From: Brevundimonas sp. UBA5713
Lineage (GTDB): Bacteria; Pseudomonadota; Alphaproteobacteria; Caulobacterales; Caulobacteraceae
Assembly: GCF_002419815.1 (NCBI RefSeq)
Contig: NZ_DIGV01000038.1
Location: 1-38,737 of the forward strand
DNA length: 38,737 nt
Direction: 5' to 3'
Shown here: positions 1 through 10,179 of the stretch, one piece after another
Numbering within the stretch: position 1 is the first letter of the stretch
How the letters are laid out: the number at the start of each line of letters is the position of its first letter
Program-made: the position numbers and the translations under genes
The notes under the pieces: generated by a model
What the model was told of the DNA's origin: nothing
Seen by the model: the letters and a program-made list of their open reading frames with translations, nothing else
Database searches by the model: none

Positions 1-1911
1 ACGCTGAACCCGCGGGGTGAAATGGCCTCGCGCGCCATTCGATGACCGCGCGCGCCACGCCCCCGGCCCGAGCGCCGCGTGCGCCGCGTGGGCATGCGCC
101 AGCCCCAGCGGATTACGGCTCCGCGCACCGCCGTGCTTGAGGCGCTGAAAGACCGCGCCATGACCCCCGCCGATCTGGCCCGCGCGGCTGAGGTCTCGAC
201 CGGTGTGGTCAAAGGGCTGGTGGATGAAGGCGTGTTGGAAGCCTTCGAGGTCGAGGCAGTGGCCGCTTTTGATGCGCCGCTGCCGGATCATGCGCCGTCG
301 CATCTCAATCCCGATCAGGCGGCTTCCAGCCACGCCATGGCCGAGGCGGCCAAGGCGGGCGGCTTCGCGCCGTTCTTGCTGGATGGCATCACCGGCTCGG
401 GCAAGACCGAGACCTATCTGGAGGCCGCCGCCGAGCTGCTGAAGGCCAGGCCGGATGCGCAAATCCTGATCCTGCTGCCGGAAATCGCCCTGACACAGGC
501 ACTGATCGAGCGGATCACCAAACGCTTTGGCGCGGCACCGGCGGAATGGCATTCAGGCGTGACCCCGCCGCGACGCCGTCAGGTGTGGGAGGCGGTGGCC
601 GCGGGGCGCTGCAATATTGTGGTGGGCGCGCGTTCGGCGCTGTTTCTGCCCTATCGCAACCTGTCGCTGATCGTGGTCGATGAAGAACACGATGGTTCCT
701 ACAAACAGGAAGAGGGGCTGGTCTATCACGGTCGCGATCTGGCGGTCGCGCGCGCCCGGATCGAGAATGCGACGGTGGTACTGGCCTCGGCCACGCCGTC
801 GCTCGAAACACTATGGAATGCCCAGCAGGGCCGCTATCGCTGGCTGAAACTGCGTACCCGTCACGGGGTGGCGGTGCTGCCGGATATTTCTCTGGTCGAT
901 CTGCGCCAGTGTCCGCCCGATCCGCAGACGTGGCTGTCCCAGCCCCTGCGTGAGGAAATCGGCACGAATTTGGAGCGCGGGGAGCAGAGCCTGCTGTTCC
1001 TGAACCGTCGCGGTTATGCACCGGTGGTGCTGTGCCGCGCCTGCGGACATCGGCTAACCGCACCGGATACCGACAGCTGGCTGGTCGAGCACCGCTACAC
1101 CGGTCGTCTGGTCTGCCACCTGACCGGCTTTTCCATGCCCAAGCCCAAGGCCTGCCCGTCATGCGGGGCCGAGGATACGCTTGTCTCGGTCGGGCCGGGG
1201 GTAGAGCGGGTGGAAGAAGAGGTGCGCCAACTGTTTCCGGAGGCGCGCACGGCGGTCTTTTCTTCGGACACGGTGCCGGACGGGCAGGCGGCGCGCGAGC
1301 TGATCCAGTCCATGGCCGAGGGCGAGATCGACATTCTGGTGGCCACACAGGCTGCGGCCAAGGGTCACAACTTCCCGCGTCTGACGCTGGTCGGGGTGGT
1401 GGACGCCGATTTGGGCCTGCGCGGGGGGGATCTGCGTGCCGCAGAGCGCACCTATCAGTTGCTGGCACAGGCGACGGGGCGCGCGGGGCGTGCCGACAAG
1501 CCGGGACGTGCCCTGCTGCAAACCTGGACGCCCGAACATCCGGTGCTGGAAGCGCTGGCGGCCAATGACCGTGACGCCTTTGTCGAGGCCGAGATGGCCG
1601 AACGCGACGTAGCCGTCATGCCGCCCTATGGCCGACTGGCGGCACTGATCCTGTCTTCGGAAAACGCCATGGCGTTGGAGAAGACGGCCCGCGATCTGGC
1701 AGAGACCATTCCCAACGCCGAACGGCTAGAGGTCTATGGCCCCGCCGATGCGCCGCTGGCTCTGGTCAGGGGACGCCGTCGCAAGCGTATGCTGATACGG
1801 GCGGACCGCGATGTGAATATGCAGGCTTTTCTGCGGGCGTGGCTGTCGCGGGTGAAAGTGCCAGCGTCGGTGCGTCTGACGGTGGATATCGATCCGTATA
1901 GTTTCCTCTGA
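1..1911 (+). CDS. priA: Primosomal protein N' (replication restart helicase PriA), 5'-partial, interrupted by an in-frame TGA
   Basis: The open frame from GTG 79 encodes 610 residues covering a winged-helix region (about 10-55), the helicase core with Walker A GITGSGKT (103-110) and DEEH box (201-204), a zinc-binding insertion (319-362) and the C-terminal helicase and PriA domains. PriA is the SF2 helicase that reloads the replisome at stalled forks. The 3'-DNA-binding domain (about 100 residues) is missing. In the same frame, bases 1-42 read TLNPRGEMASRAIR, which resembles the end of that domain, and are followed by TGA at 43-45; the reading then resumes sensibly (PRPERRVRRVG) through 79. 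So the gene extends left of the window and carries either a nonsense change or a sequence error. Three of the eight usual zinc-ligand cysteines are replaced. The family assignment is certain; whether the gene is intact is not. Confidence 0.9.
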
Positions 1912-1915
1912 GCAC

Positions 1916-1945
1916 AAAAAAGAGCCCCGCCTTTCGACGGGGCTC
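1916..1945 (-). terminator. Rho-independent terminator of terC
   Basis: A perfect 8-bp inverted repeat (1922-1929 with 1938-1945, GAGCCCCG) has an 8-nt loop. On the minus strand it is followed by six T (the A run at 1916-1921). It lies just beyond the terC stop codon. On the plus strand no T run follows, so any effect on priA would be weaker. Confidence 0.85.
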
Positions 1946-1974
1946 CTGATTGGCTGTCAGCCTGATATCCGGGG

Positions 1975-2790
1975 TCAGGCCTCCAGATTATCCGGCTTGG
2001 ACTTGAGAGCTGCCTCGGCAGCCTCTTTCTTCATCTTGGCATTGCGCGTCCACATGTTGAGACCTTCAACAAGGGCCGAGAAGGCCATGGCGGCGTAGAT
2101 GTAGCCCTTGGGCACGTGCACGCCGAAGCCGTCTGCGATCAGAACGGCACCGATCATCAGCAGGAAGCCCAGCGCCAGCATGACGACGGTCGGGTTCTTG
2201 TCGATGAAGTTGGCCAGCGGGTCGGCGGCCAGCAGCATGGTCAGAACGGCGATAATGACGGCCACCATCATGATCGGCACGTGCTCGGTCATGCCCACGG
2301 CGGTCAGGATCGAGTCGACCGAGAACACCATGTCCAGCAGAATGATCTGGAAGATCGCCGAACCCACATTGGTGATCACGACGTCCTTCTTGTCTTTTTC
2401 AAGCAGGCTGTCGTTGGCCGGGGTGGTGTCCACGGCGTGGTGGATTTCCTTGGTGGCCTTCCACACCAGGAACAGACCGCCTGCAATCAGGATCAGGTCT
2501 TTCCAAGTGAATTCGGTTTCAAAGTTGGCACCCGAAATGCCCAGATCGAAGACCGGTTGGGTCAGGCCCATGATCCAGCCGATGGTCGCCAGCAGACCCA
2601 GGCGCATGACCAGCGCCAGACCGATACCGATACGGCGCGTGCGCTGACGGTGTTCCGGCGGCAGTTTGTTGGACAGGATCGAGATAAAGATCAGGTTGTC
2701 GATGCCAAGAACGACTTCCATGGCCACGAGGGTCACAAGGGCTGCCCAAGCGGCCGGATCGGACAACAAGGCGGTTATGCTATCGAACAT
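1975..2790 (-). CDS. TerC/YoaE-family integral membrane protein
   Basis: The 271-residue protein has about seven hydrophobic segments. The family-typical acidic motifs lie within membrane helices: GIDNLIF in the first and FSVDSILTAVGM in the fourth. TerC-family proteins are inner-membrane proteins linked to metal export, for example manganese loading of exported proteins, and to tellurite resistance. The length and motifs fit the short YoaE/YgdQ-like subgroup without a CBS or CorC domain. The start ATG is at 2790, in a 350-bp divergent spacer before the atp operon, so it is probably transcribed alone and ends in the hairpin at 1916-1945. The substrate cannot be told from sequence. No clear manganese riboswitch was recognised upstream. 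Confidence 0.85.
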   Translation of the reverse strand: MFDSITALLSDPAAWAALVTLVAMEVVLGIDNLIFISILSNKLPPEHRQRTRRIGIGLALVMRLGLLATIGWIMGLTQPVFDLGISGANFETEFTWKDLILIAGGLFLVWKATKEIHHAVDTTPANDSLLEKDKKDVVITNVGSAIFQIILLDMVFSVDSILTAVGMTEHVPIMMVAVIIAVLTMLLAADPLANFIDKNPTVVMLALGFLLMIGAVLIADGFGVHVPKGYIYAAMAFSALVEGLNMWTRNAKMKKEAAEAALKSKPDNLEA

Positions 2791-3140
2791 CGAAGTTCCT
2801 GAAAGAAGTTGAAGGCCGTTCGGTAACGGTCGCGTGATCGCGCATCAAGGGGAAAAGGGGTGCTTCTGTCGTCGCACCTTGTGGGATTGCTCCCGAATTC
2901 TGTGCATGCTCGACCAATGTCTGCCGTCCTTATCGTCCTAGAGCGCGGGTGCGGCGTTATCGTTCCGTCTCCATTGGTTGCGGCAAGCCCGCTTGCGTGG
3001 TATTGGCCGCGCGGCTTTAGCGAAGGGCGTGTCGGAAGATACGTCCTCGGTGTGCTTTGTATAAGCATATCAAGCCCTTGATCGGCGTGGGAAACTGCGG
3101 CCGATTTTGATGCAACGCTCAATATGCGGACCAAACATAA
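2791..3140. other. Divergent intergenic region between terC and atpH
   Basis: This 350-bp spacer must hold the terC promoter (minus) and the promoter of the F1-ATPase operon (plus). Small hairpins are visible, such as CCGTT-CGGT-AACGG at 2817-2830 and a GGTGC/GCACC pair further up the terC leader. No promoter consensus or known riboswitch could be assigned. Frames crossing it look like shadows without coding character. Confidence 0.5.
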
Positions 3141-3695
3141 GTGGCGGACGATTTCAGGACGACGGAAGTCGGCGGACGGTATGCTCAGGCACTGTTCGAC
3201 CTCGCAGAAGACAAGGGCGTGCTGGACGCCGTGCGCGCCGATCTGGCGTCGCTGAAAGCCGCGTGGCTGGAGAGCGCCGACCTGCGCCGTCTGGCAACCT
3301 CGCCGGTGATCGGTGCCGAAGATCAGGCCAAGGGTCTGGTGGCGATTGCCGACAAGGCCCAGTTCAACGCCGTGACCCGCAATCTGTTGGGCCTGCTGGC
3401 CAAGAACGGTCGCGCGGTAGACCTGCCGGGCGTGATCGCCGGTTTCGAGGCTCTGTATGCCAAGAAGACCGGTATGGTTGCTGCCGAGGTGGTGTCGGCT
3501 GTGGCGCTGAGCGCGGCCCAAACCAAGAAGATTCAATCCGAACTGCGTGCCGCTCTCGGCCGTGATCCGGAACTGACTACCCGCGTCGATCCGTCGATCC
3601 TGGGTGGTCTGAAGGTCAAGGTAGGCTCGAAACTGTTCGATGCCTCGCTGAAGACCAAGCTCGACCAGATGACCTTCGCGCTGAAACGCGCATAA
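3141..3695 (+). CDS. atpH: ATP synthase F1 subunit delta
   Basis: The 184-residue protein matches the delta/OSCP family: N-terminal TEVGGRYAQALFDLAED, and the C-terminal DPSILGGLKVKVGSKLFDASLKT segment in two parts (ILGGLKVKVGSKLFD, then SLKTKL). Delta joins the catalytic F1 head to the peripheral stalk of the F-type ATP synthase at the inner membrane. The chosen start is GTG at 3141 because the conserved ADDF/TEVG region begins immediately after it and no ATG fits upstream. It is the first gene of atpHAGDC. The Fo genes (a, c, b/b') are not present here, as is normal in alphaproteobacteria, where they lie at a separate locus. Confidence 0.95.
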   Translation: MADDFRTTEVGGRYAQALFDLAEDKGVLDAVRADLASLKAAWLESADLRRLATSPVIGAEDQAKGLVAIADKAQFNAVTRNLLGLLAKNGRAVDLPGVIAGFEALYAKKTGMVAAEVVSAVALSAAQTKKIQSELRAALGRDPELTTRVDPSILGGLKVKVGSKLFDASLKTKLDQMTFALKRA

Positions 3696-3770
3696 GACCA
3701 CCAGATCCGAACTTAAAAGATTAGACGGACCGCAAGGTTCGCACCGAAGACGAAAGCCAGAGAGCTCACC

Positions 3771-5303
<1,533 letters not shown>

Positions 5304-5333
5304 GAGCCCCAACCGAAGCGAGAGTAACGCCGG

Positions 5334-6209
5334 ATGGCCAGCCTCAAGGAAATGCGCGATCGGATCGGAAGCGTTAAGTCGACGCAGAAGATCACGAAAG
5401 CCCTGAACATGGTCGCCGCGGCCAAGCTGAAGCGTGCACAGGAACAGGCTGAAAATGCCCGTCCTTACGCCCAGCGTATGGCTTCGGTGATCGCCAACCT
5501 GGCCGCCGGTGTGCAAGGTGCGGATGCTCCGCGCCTTCTCGCTGGGACCGGGGAGGACCAACGCTACCTGATCGTGGTGGCCACCGCAGACAAGGGTCTG
5601 GCCGGCGGCTTCTCCTCGAACGTGATCAAGGCTGCGCGCGAGCGCATCAACAGCCTGATCGCACAGGGCAAGGACGTTAAGATCATTGCCGTGGGTCGCA
5701 AGTCCCGCGACCAGCTGGCCCGCCTGTATGGCGAAAAGCTGGTCCGCACTTTTGAACTGTCGGAACACAAGACTGTCGGTCTGCACTCGGCCCAGCCGAT
5801 TGCCGAACTGATTGCCGAAATGTTCGAGAACGGCGAGGCCGATGTGGTCCAGCTGTTCTACAGCCAGTTCAAGTCCGTGATCCAACAGGTTCCGACCGGC
5901 GCACAGCTGGTTCCGGCTGAAGTCGAAGCGGCTTCGTCGGCAGACAACAGCACGGCTCTGTACGAGTATGAGCCGTCGGAAGAGGAAATCCTCGAGACCC
6001 TGTTGCCGCGTAACCTGACGACCCAGATCCTGGCGGCACTGCTGGAAAACCAAGCGGGCTTCTTCGGCTCGCAGATGGCTGCGATGGACAACGCCACGCG
6101 TAACGCGGGCGACCTCATCAATGCCCTGACCCTGCAGTACAACCGCAAACGTCAGGCCCAGATCACTACCGAGCTGATCGAGATCATCGCTGGCGCCGAA
6201 GCCATCTGA
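5334..6209 (+). CDS. atpG: ATP synthase F1 subunit gamma
   Basis: The 291-residue protein starts with MASLKEMRDRIGSVKSTQKI and ends in the conserved coiled-coil helix (NYRKR-like YNRKRQAQITTELIEIIAGAEA). Gamma is the rotating central shaft of F1, coupling Fo proton flow to the alpha/beta hexamer. The ATG at 5334 follows a purine-rich site (GCGAGAG, 5318-5324). It sits between atpA and atpD as in all alphaproteobacterial F1 operons. Nothing is truncated or unusual. Confidence 0.97.
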   Translation: MASLKEMRDRIGSVKSTQKITKALNMVAAAKLKRAQEQAENARPYAQRMASVIANLAAGVQGADAPRLLAGTGEDQRYLIVVATADKGLAGGFSSNVIKAARERINSLIAQGKDVKIIAVGRKSRDQLARLYGEKLVRTFELSEHKTVGLHSAQPIAELIAEMFENGEADVVQLFYSQFKSVIQQVPTGAQLVPAEVEAASSADNSTALYEYEPSEEEILETLLPRNLTTQILAALLENQAGFFGSQMAAMDNATRNAGDLINALTLQYNRKRQAQITTELIEIIAGAEAI

Positions 6210-6243
6210 TCCCGAACGACACCATTCCGAACCGGACACACCC

Positions 6244-7776
6244 ATGACCGACGCCACCGCTCCGAAGAAACCCGCCGCCAAGAAGCCGGCTGCCAAGAAG
6301 ACCGCTGCCGCCGCCACCGTCCCCGCTGCTGGCCAGGGCAAGATCGCCCAGGTCATCGGCGCCGTTGTCGACGTCGAGTTCGAAGGCCAACTGCCGGCCA
6401 TCCTGAACGCTCTGGAAACCCAGAACGTCGACCAGAAGACCGGCGAGCCCTTCACCCTGGTTCTCGAGGTTGCCCAGCACCTCGGCGAGAACATGGTCCG
6501 CGCCATCGCCATGGACACCACCGAAGGCCTGACCCGCGGCCAGCCGGTTGTGGACACCGGCAAGTCGATCATGGCTCCGGTTGGTCCGGGCACCCTCGGC
6601 CGCATCATGAACGTCGTCGGTCAGCCGATCGACGAAGCTGGCCCGATCCAGACCACCGAATACCGTCCGATCCACAAGGACGCTCCGACCTTCGACCAAC
6701 AGTCGACCTCGGCTGAAATCCTGGTCACCGGCATTAAGGTCATCGACCTGATCTGCCCGTACACCAAGGGCGGCAAGATCGGCCTGTTCGGCGGCGCCGG
6801 CGTGGGCAAGACCGTGACCATGCAGGAACTGATCAACAACATCGCCAAGGCTTACGGCGGTTATTCGGTTCTGGCCGGCGTGGGCGAGCGTACCCGCGAA
6901 GGTAACGACCTGTACCACGAAATGATCGAGTCGAACGTGAACGTCGACCCGAAGGAAAACGGCGGTTCGACCGTGGGCTCCAAGTGCGCCCTGGTTTACG
7001 GCCAGATGAACGAGCCTCCGGGTGCCCGTGCCCGTGTGGCACTGACCGGCCTGTCGATCGCAGAATACTTCCGCGACGAAGAAGGCAAGGACGTGCTGCT
7101 GTTCGTCGACAACATCTTCCGCTTCACCCAAGCCGGTTCGGAAGTGTCGGCTCTGCTGGGTCGTATCCCGTCGGCCGTGGGCTATCAGCCGACGCTGGCG
7201 ACCGAAATGGGTAACCTGCAAGAGCGCATTACCTCGACCAAGAAGGGCTCGATCACCTCGGTTCAAGCCATCTACGTGCCGGCCGACGACCTGACCGACC
7301 CGGCTCCGGCTGGTACCTTCGCCCACTTGGACGCGACGACCGTTCTGAACCGCGACATCGCGGCTCAGGCTATCTTCCCGGCTGTGGACCCGCTGGACTC
7401 GACCTCGCGCATCATGGACCCGCTGGTCATCGGTGAAGAACACTACACCGTGGCCCGTCGCGTTCAGGAAATCCTGCAACAGTATAAGGCGCTGAAGGAC
7501 ATCATCGCCATTCTGGGCATGGATGAACTGTCGGAAGACGACAAGCTGGTCGTGGCCCGCGCCCGTAAGATCCAGCGCTTCCTGTCGCAGCCGTTCCACG
7601 TGGCCGAGCAGTTCACGAACACCCCGGGTGCCTTCGTTGAGCTGGCTGACACCATCCGCTCGTTCAAGGCGATCTGCGACGGTGAATACGACCACCTGCC
7701 GGAAGCCGCCTTCTACATGGTTGGCCCGATCGAGGAAGTGGTCGCCAAGGCCGAGAAGATGGCTGCCGAGGCCTAA
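6244..7776 (+). CDS. atpD: ATP synthase F1 subunit beta with Lys/Ala-rich N-terminal extension
   Basis: The 510-residue catalytic subunit has the P-loop GGAGVGKT at 183-190, GERTREGNDLY shortly after, and the usual C-terminal helical domain. It performs ATP synthesis and hydrolysis at the alpha/beta interfaces. The protein is longer than typical beta subunits (about 470-480) because the core begins only near residue 31 (QGKIAQVIGAVVDVEF), after a tail of PKK/AAKK repeats. The tail is in frame from ATG 6244, and atpG ends only 34 bp upstream, so it is probably real. Similar tails are known in Caulobacterales; their function is unknown to me. The start codon has no strong ribosome-binding site. 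Confidence 0.97.
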   Translation: MTDATAPKKPAAKKPAAKKTAAAATVPAAGQGKIAQVIGAVVDVEFEGQLPAILNALETQNVDQKTGEPFTLVLEVAQHLGENMVRAIAMDTTEGLTRGQPVVDTGKSIMAPVGPGTLGRIMNVVGQPIDEAGPIQTTEYRPIHKDAPTFDQQSTSAEILVTGIKVIDLICPYTKGGKIGLFGGAGVGKTVTMQELINNIAKAYGGYSVLAGVGERTREGNDLYHEMIESNVNVDPKENGGSTVGSKCALVYGQMNEPPGARARVALTGLSIAEYFRDEEGKDVLLFVDNIFRFTQAGSEVSALLGRIPSAVGYQPTLATEMGNLQERITSTKKGSITSVQAIYVPADDLTDPAPAGTFAHLDATTVLNRDIAAQAIFPAVDPLDSTSRIMDPLVIGEEHYTVARRVQEILQQYKALKDIIAILGMDELSEDDKLVVARARKIQRFLSQPFHVAEQFTNTPGAFVELADTIRSFKAICDGEYDHLPEAAFYMVGPIEEVVAKAEKMAAEA

Positions 7777-7779
7777 TCC

Positions 7780-8046
7780 ATGACCGGCAAGCTGAACTTC
7801 TCCCTCGTCGCCCCGGAACGCGAAATCTTCGCGGGCCAGGTCGATCAGGTCGACGCACCGGGTGTCGAGGGCGACTTCGGCGTCCTCCCGGGCCACGCCC
7901 CGTTCATGACCACGCTGCGTGAAGGCGTGATCACGATCTACGAAGGCAATGCCCGTCGTCGCTTCGACGTCAAAGGCGGTTTTGCCGACGTCAACGGTGA
8001 GGGTCTGACCATTCTCGCCGAAGAGGCTTCGGAAATCGTCGCCTAA
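7780..8046 (+). CDS. atpC: ATP synthase F1 subunit epsilon
   Basis: The 88-residue protein is the beta-sandwich part of epsilon (KLNFSLVAPEREIF, GVEGDFGVLPGHAPFMTTL, GGFADVNGEGLTILAEEA). It lacks the C-terminal two-helix regulatory domain of E. coli epsilon (about 138 residues). Short epsilon subunits of this kind are usual in alphaproteobacteria, where a separate zeta inhibitor can take over regulation; no zeta gene is seen here. The ATG lies 3 nt after the atpD stop, suggesting translational coupling. It is the last gene of the operon, followed by the terminator at 8071-8106. Confidence 0.95.
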   Translation: MTGKLNFSLVAPEREIFAGQVDQVDAPGVEGDFGVLPGHAPFMTTLREGVITIYEGNARRRFDVKGGFADVNGEGLTILAEEASEIVA

Positions 8047-8070
8047 GCGGTCGAACCGAACTGAAATGAA

Positions 8071-8106
8071 AAAGGCCCCCGTCATCGCGACGGGGGCCTT
8101 TTTCTT
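8071..8106. terminator. Strong bidirectional terminator between atpC and rppH
   Basis: A perfect 13-bp inverted repeat (8071-8083 with 8089-8101, AAAGGCCCCCGTC) with a 5-nt loop is flanked by T-rich sequence on the plus strand and A-rich sequence on the other side. It can therefore end both the atp operon and the convergent rppH transcript. The rppH stop codon begins within a few bases of the stem. Confidence 0.93.
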
Positions 8107-8585
8107 TACTCCGCCAGATGTTTGAACGCCTGAACCACGGCCTCATAGGCAGGGCGTTTGAACGGCACGATCAGATCGACGGCCTCGGCCAGTTCGCCCC
8201 AGCGCCAGTCTTCGAATTCGACCTCATCATCGGCAAACAGGTCGATTTCGCTATCTGGGCCTGTCAGACGGAAGGCAAACCACATCTGCTTCTGCCCCTT
8301 GAAGCCGCGCCACGCCTTGGGGCCTGCGGCTTCATCGGGAAAGTCGTAGCTGACCCACTCGTCGGTGCGGGCCAGAAACTCGACCGAGGTCACGCCCGTT
8401 TCCTCGCGCAGTTCGCGGCGGGCGGCGGCTTCGAGGTCTTCGCCTTCATCCACGCCGCCCTGCGGAAACTGCCAGTTGAAAGGGCCCGGGGTCTTGGCCC
8501 GACGGCCCAGCCAGACCCGGCCGTCAGCATTAAAAAGCACCACCCCCACATTGGGGCGGTAGTTGGAAAGATCACGCAATGTCAT
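8106..8585 (-). CDS. rppH: RNA pyrophosphohydrolase RppH (Nudix hydrolase)
   Basis: The 159-residue protein begins MTLRDLSNYRPNVGVVLFN and carries a complete Nudix box from G43 to V65 (GGVDEGED then RRELREETGV), with the RppH-type WQFPQGG approach. RppH removes pyrophosphate from 5'-triphosphate RNA ends, starting mRNA decay in the cytosol. The ATG at 8585 is preferred over a TTG two codons upstream because the family consensus starts close to here. It is convergent with atpC. In many alphaproteobacteria rppH sits next to ctpA and the divergent polysaccharide deacetylase; here those genes are about 6.5 kb away, so the neighbourhood has been rearranged. Confidence 0.93.
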   Translation of the reverse strand: MTLRDLSNYRPNVGVVLFNADGRVWLGRRAKTPGPFNWQFPQGGVDEGEDLEAAARRELREETGVTSVEFLARTDEWVSYDFPDEAAGPKAWRGFKGQKQMWFAFRLTGPDSEIDLFADDEVEFEDWRWGELAEAVDLIVPFKRPAYEAVVQAFKHLAE

Positions 8586-8662
8586 GGGCAAAAGCTAAAC
8601 GCCTGCGTCAGACAGCGCTAGGTGTAACCGCCGTTTAAGCTTGGCAGTGATAAGGGGGCCGT

Positions 8663-9070
8663 ATGGACAGACGTCAGATGATCACCGGCCTATGGGCCAG
8701 CAGCTGCCTGATGGCTGTGGCACCCGCCGCCTATGCTGGCCCCAAGGCCGAGGGTGGCTCATCGGCGGGTGGCCAGCTGCGTATGGCTCTGATCAATGCC
8801 ACGGTCTTGCGCCGCACAGGGCGGCGCGGCGTCATGTCGGTCGAAAGCACACTGGATATTGCCGATGGCGCACTGTTCGAGCGCGCCAAGCTGTCACAGC
8901 CGCGCCTGAATGCAGCCTTCAACGAGGCCATTCAGCTCTATGCCTCGCGTATGCTGCCCCACGCTGTGCCGGACTTGGATGCGATCACTGCGACCCTTCA
9001 GAGGGCCACAGATCGCGTGCTGGGAAGGGCAGGGGCCAAGGTCCTGCTCGGCACGGTCATGGTCACCTGA
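8663..9070 (+). CDS. Small exported protein of unknown function, Tat-like signal
   Basis: The 135-residue protein starts MDRRQMITGLWASS, with a twin-arginine-like N-region and a hydrophobic stretch ending in APAAYA, which suggests export by Tat (the motif is imperfect) or Sec. The mature part contains a long amphipathic region ending LGRAGAKVLLGTVMV. That pattern loosely recalls the C-terminal part of FliL-like proteins, but this is only a resemblance. It stands alone between rppH (divergent) and the ABC ATPase (convergent), 18 bp from the latter. It is likely a real gene from its signal-like N-terminus and codon bias; the function is not recognised. Confidence 0.65.
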   Translation: MDRRQMITGLWASSCLMAVAPAAYAGPKAEGGSSAGGQLRMALINATVLRRTGRRGVMSVESTLDIADGALFERAKLSQPRLNAAFNEAIQLYASRMLPHAVPDLDAITATLQRATDRVLGRAGAKVLLGTVMVT

Positions 9071-9088
9071 GGCGACTGAAGGGGCACC

Positions 9089-10099
9089 TTAGTCCTGCGT
9101 CGGATCGGGGCGGCTGGTGTCGCCATAGGTCAGGGCCAAGAAGACGTCTTCCAGATCCGGATCCTCGGTTGTGATGTCGCGGATGGTGATGCCAGCGGCG
9201 CGCACGGCATTCAGTACCTGCTCCACGCTGGACTGACCGGTGCGATAGGTGACGGCGAACGAGCCATTCGCGCGCGGGGCGACGCTGAAACCGTTGAGCT
9301 CCGGCAGGGTCTCGACCGGCGTTTCGGGGACCACCACCACATTGCGGGTATCCAGACGGCGCAGCAGCTGCTGGGTCGGCTCGCAGGTGATGACCTCGCC
9401 ACGGTTGACGATGGCGATGGTGTCGCAAAGCTCTTGGGCTTCTTCGAGGTAGTGGGTGGTCAGGATGACCGTCACACCTTCCTCGTTGATCTTGCGCACA
9501 TAGTCCCAAAGCTGGCGGCGCAGCTCGACGTCCACGCCCGCGGTCGGCTCATCGAGGATCAGCACCGGCGGGTTGTGCACCAGCGCCTTAGCCACCATCA
9601 GGCGACGCTTCATGCCACCCGACAGTTGGCGCACATAGGCATTGGCCTTGTCCGAAAGGCCCAGCGCGGCCAGCAGTTCGTCCGAGCGGCGCTCGTCGGC
9701 GGGCACGCCATAGAAACCGGCCTGAACCTCCAATGACTCGCGCGGGGTGAAAAAGACGTCGGCCACCACTTCCTGCGGCACCACGCCCAGTGCGGCGCGG
9801 GCATCGCGGCCATGGGTGTCGATATCGCGGTCCCAGATTTTCACCGTGCCTTCGGATTTGTTGACCACACCGGCGATGATGTTGATCAGGGTCGACTTGC
9901 CCGCACCGTTGGGACCCAGCAGGCCGAACATGGAGCCGCGCGGCACTGTCAGATCGACGCCTCTCAGAGCCACCTTGGCCGGGGCCTTTTTGGTGCCCTT
10001 ATAGGTCTTTTTCAGACCGCGAACTTCGATGGCGTTAACAGGCAAGGCGTTCGCCACGGGCGCGGTGTCGGTCATGGAGTGGGGCTTCGGCTGGGTCAT
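9089..10099 (-). CDS. ABC transporter ATP-binding protein (YadG/ABC-2 type), no adjacent permease
   Basis: From ATG 10099 the protein has 336 residues: Walker A GPNGAGKST (62-70), signature LSGGM (159-163), Walker B PVLILDEP (178-185), the DVELRRQLWDYVRKI segment typical of YadG-like ATPases, and a C-terminal accessory domain of about 90 residues (VEQVLNAVRAAGITIRDI). Such ATPases power ABC-2 exporters of drugs, polysaccharides or lipids. No ABC-2 permease lies within the window, so the partner must be elsewhere. An in-frame ATG at 10156 would add 19 residues; it was not chosen because the added segment looks non-conserved, but neither start has a clear ribosome-binding site. The leader overlaps the operator-like dyad at 10180-10230. 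Confidence 0.88.
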   Translation of the reverse strand: MTQPKPHSMTDTAPVANALPVNAIEVRGLKKTYKGTKKAPAKVALRGVDLTVPRGSMFGLLGPNGAGKSTLINIIAGVVNKSEGTVKIWDRDIDTHGRDARAALGVVPQEVVADVFFTPRESLEVQAGFYGVPADERRSDELLAALGLSDKANAYVRQLSGGMKRRLMVAKALVHNPPVLILDEPTAGVDVELRRQLWDYVRKINEEGVTVILTTHYLEEAQELCDTIAIVNRGEVITCEPTQQLLRRLDTRNVVVVPETPVETLPELNGFSVAPRANGSFAVTYRTGQSSVEQVLNAVRAAGITIRDITTEDPDLEDVFLALTYGDTSRPDPTQD

Positions 10100-10179
10100 G
10101 GAAACAACGCGGCATAGGTAGGCACGATTGCCGTCTTCGCCAAGCGGGGTGAGCATTTAGGGCGATCCCTGCCCCGCTT

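Noticed and set aside
2791..2960. Possible yybP-ykoY manganese riboswitch before terC
   Set aside because: TerC genes often have this element, and small hairpins are present on the minus strand. The conserved core sequences of the riboswitch could not be found, so it was not called.
6184..8085. Open frame of 633 codons on the minus strand under atpD and atpC
   Set aside because: It is an antisense shadow of highly biased genes. It crosses the atp terminator and resembles no protein family.
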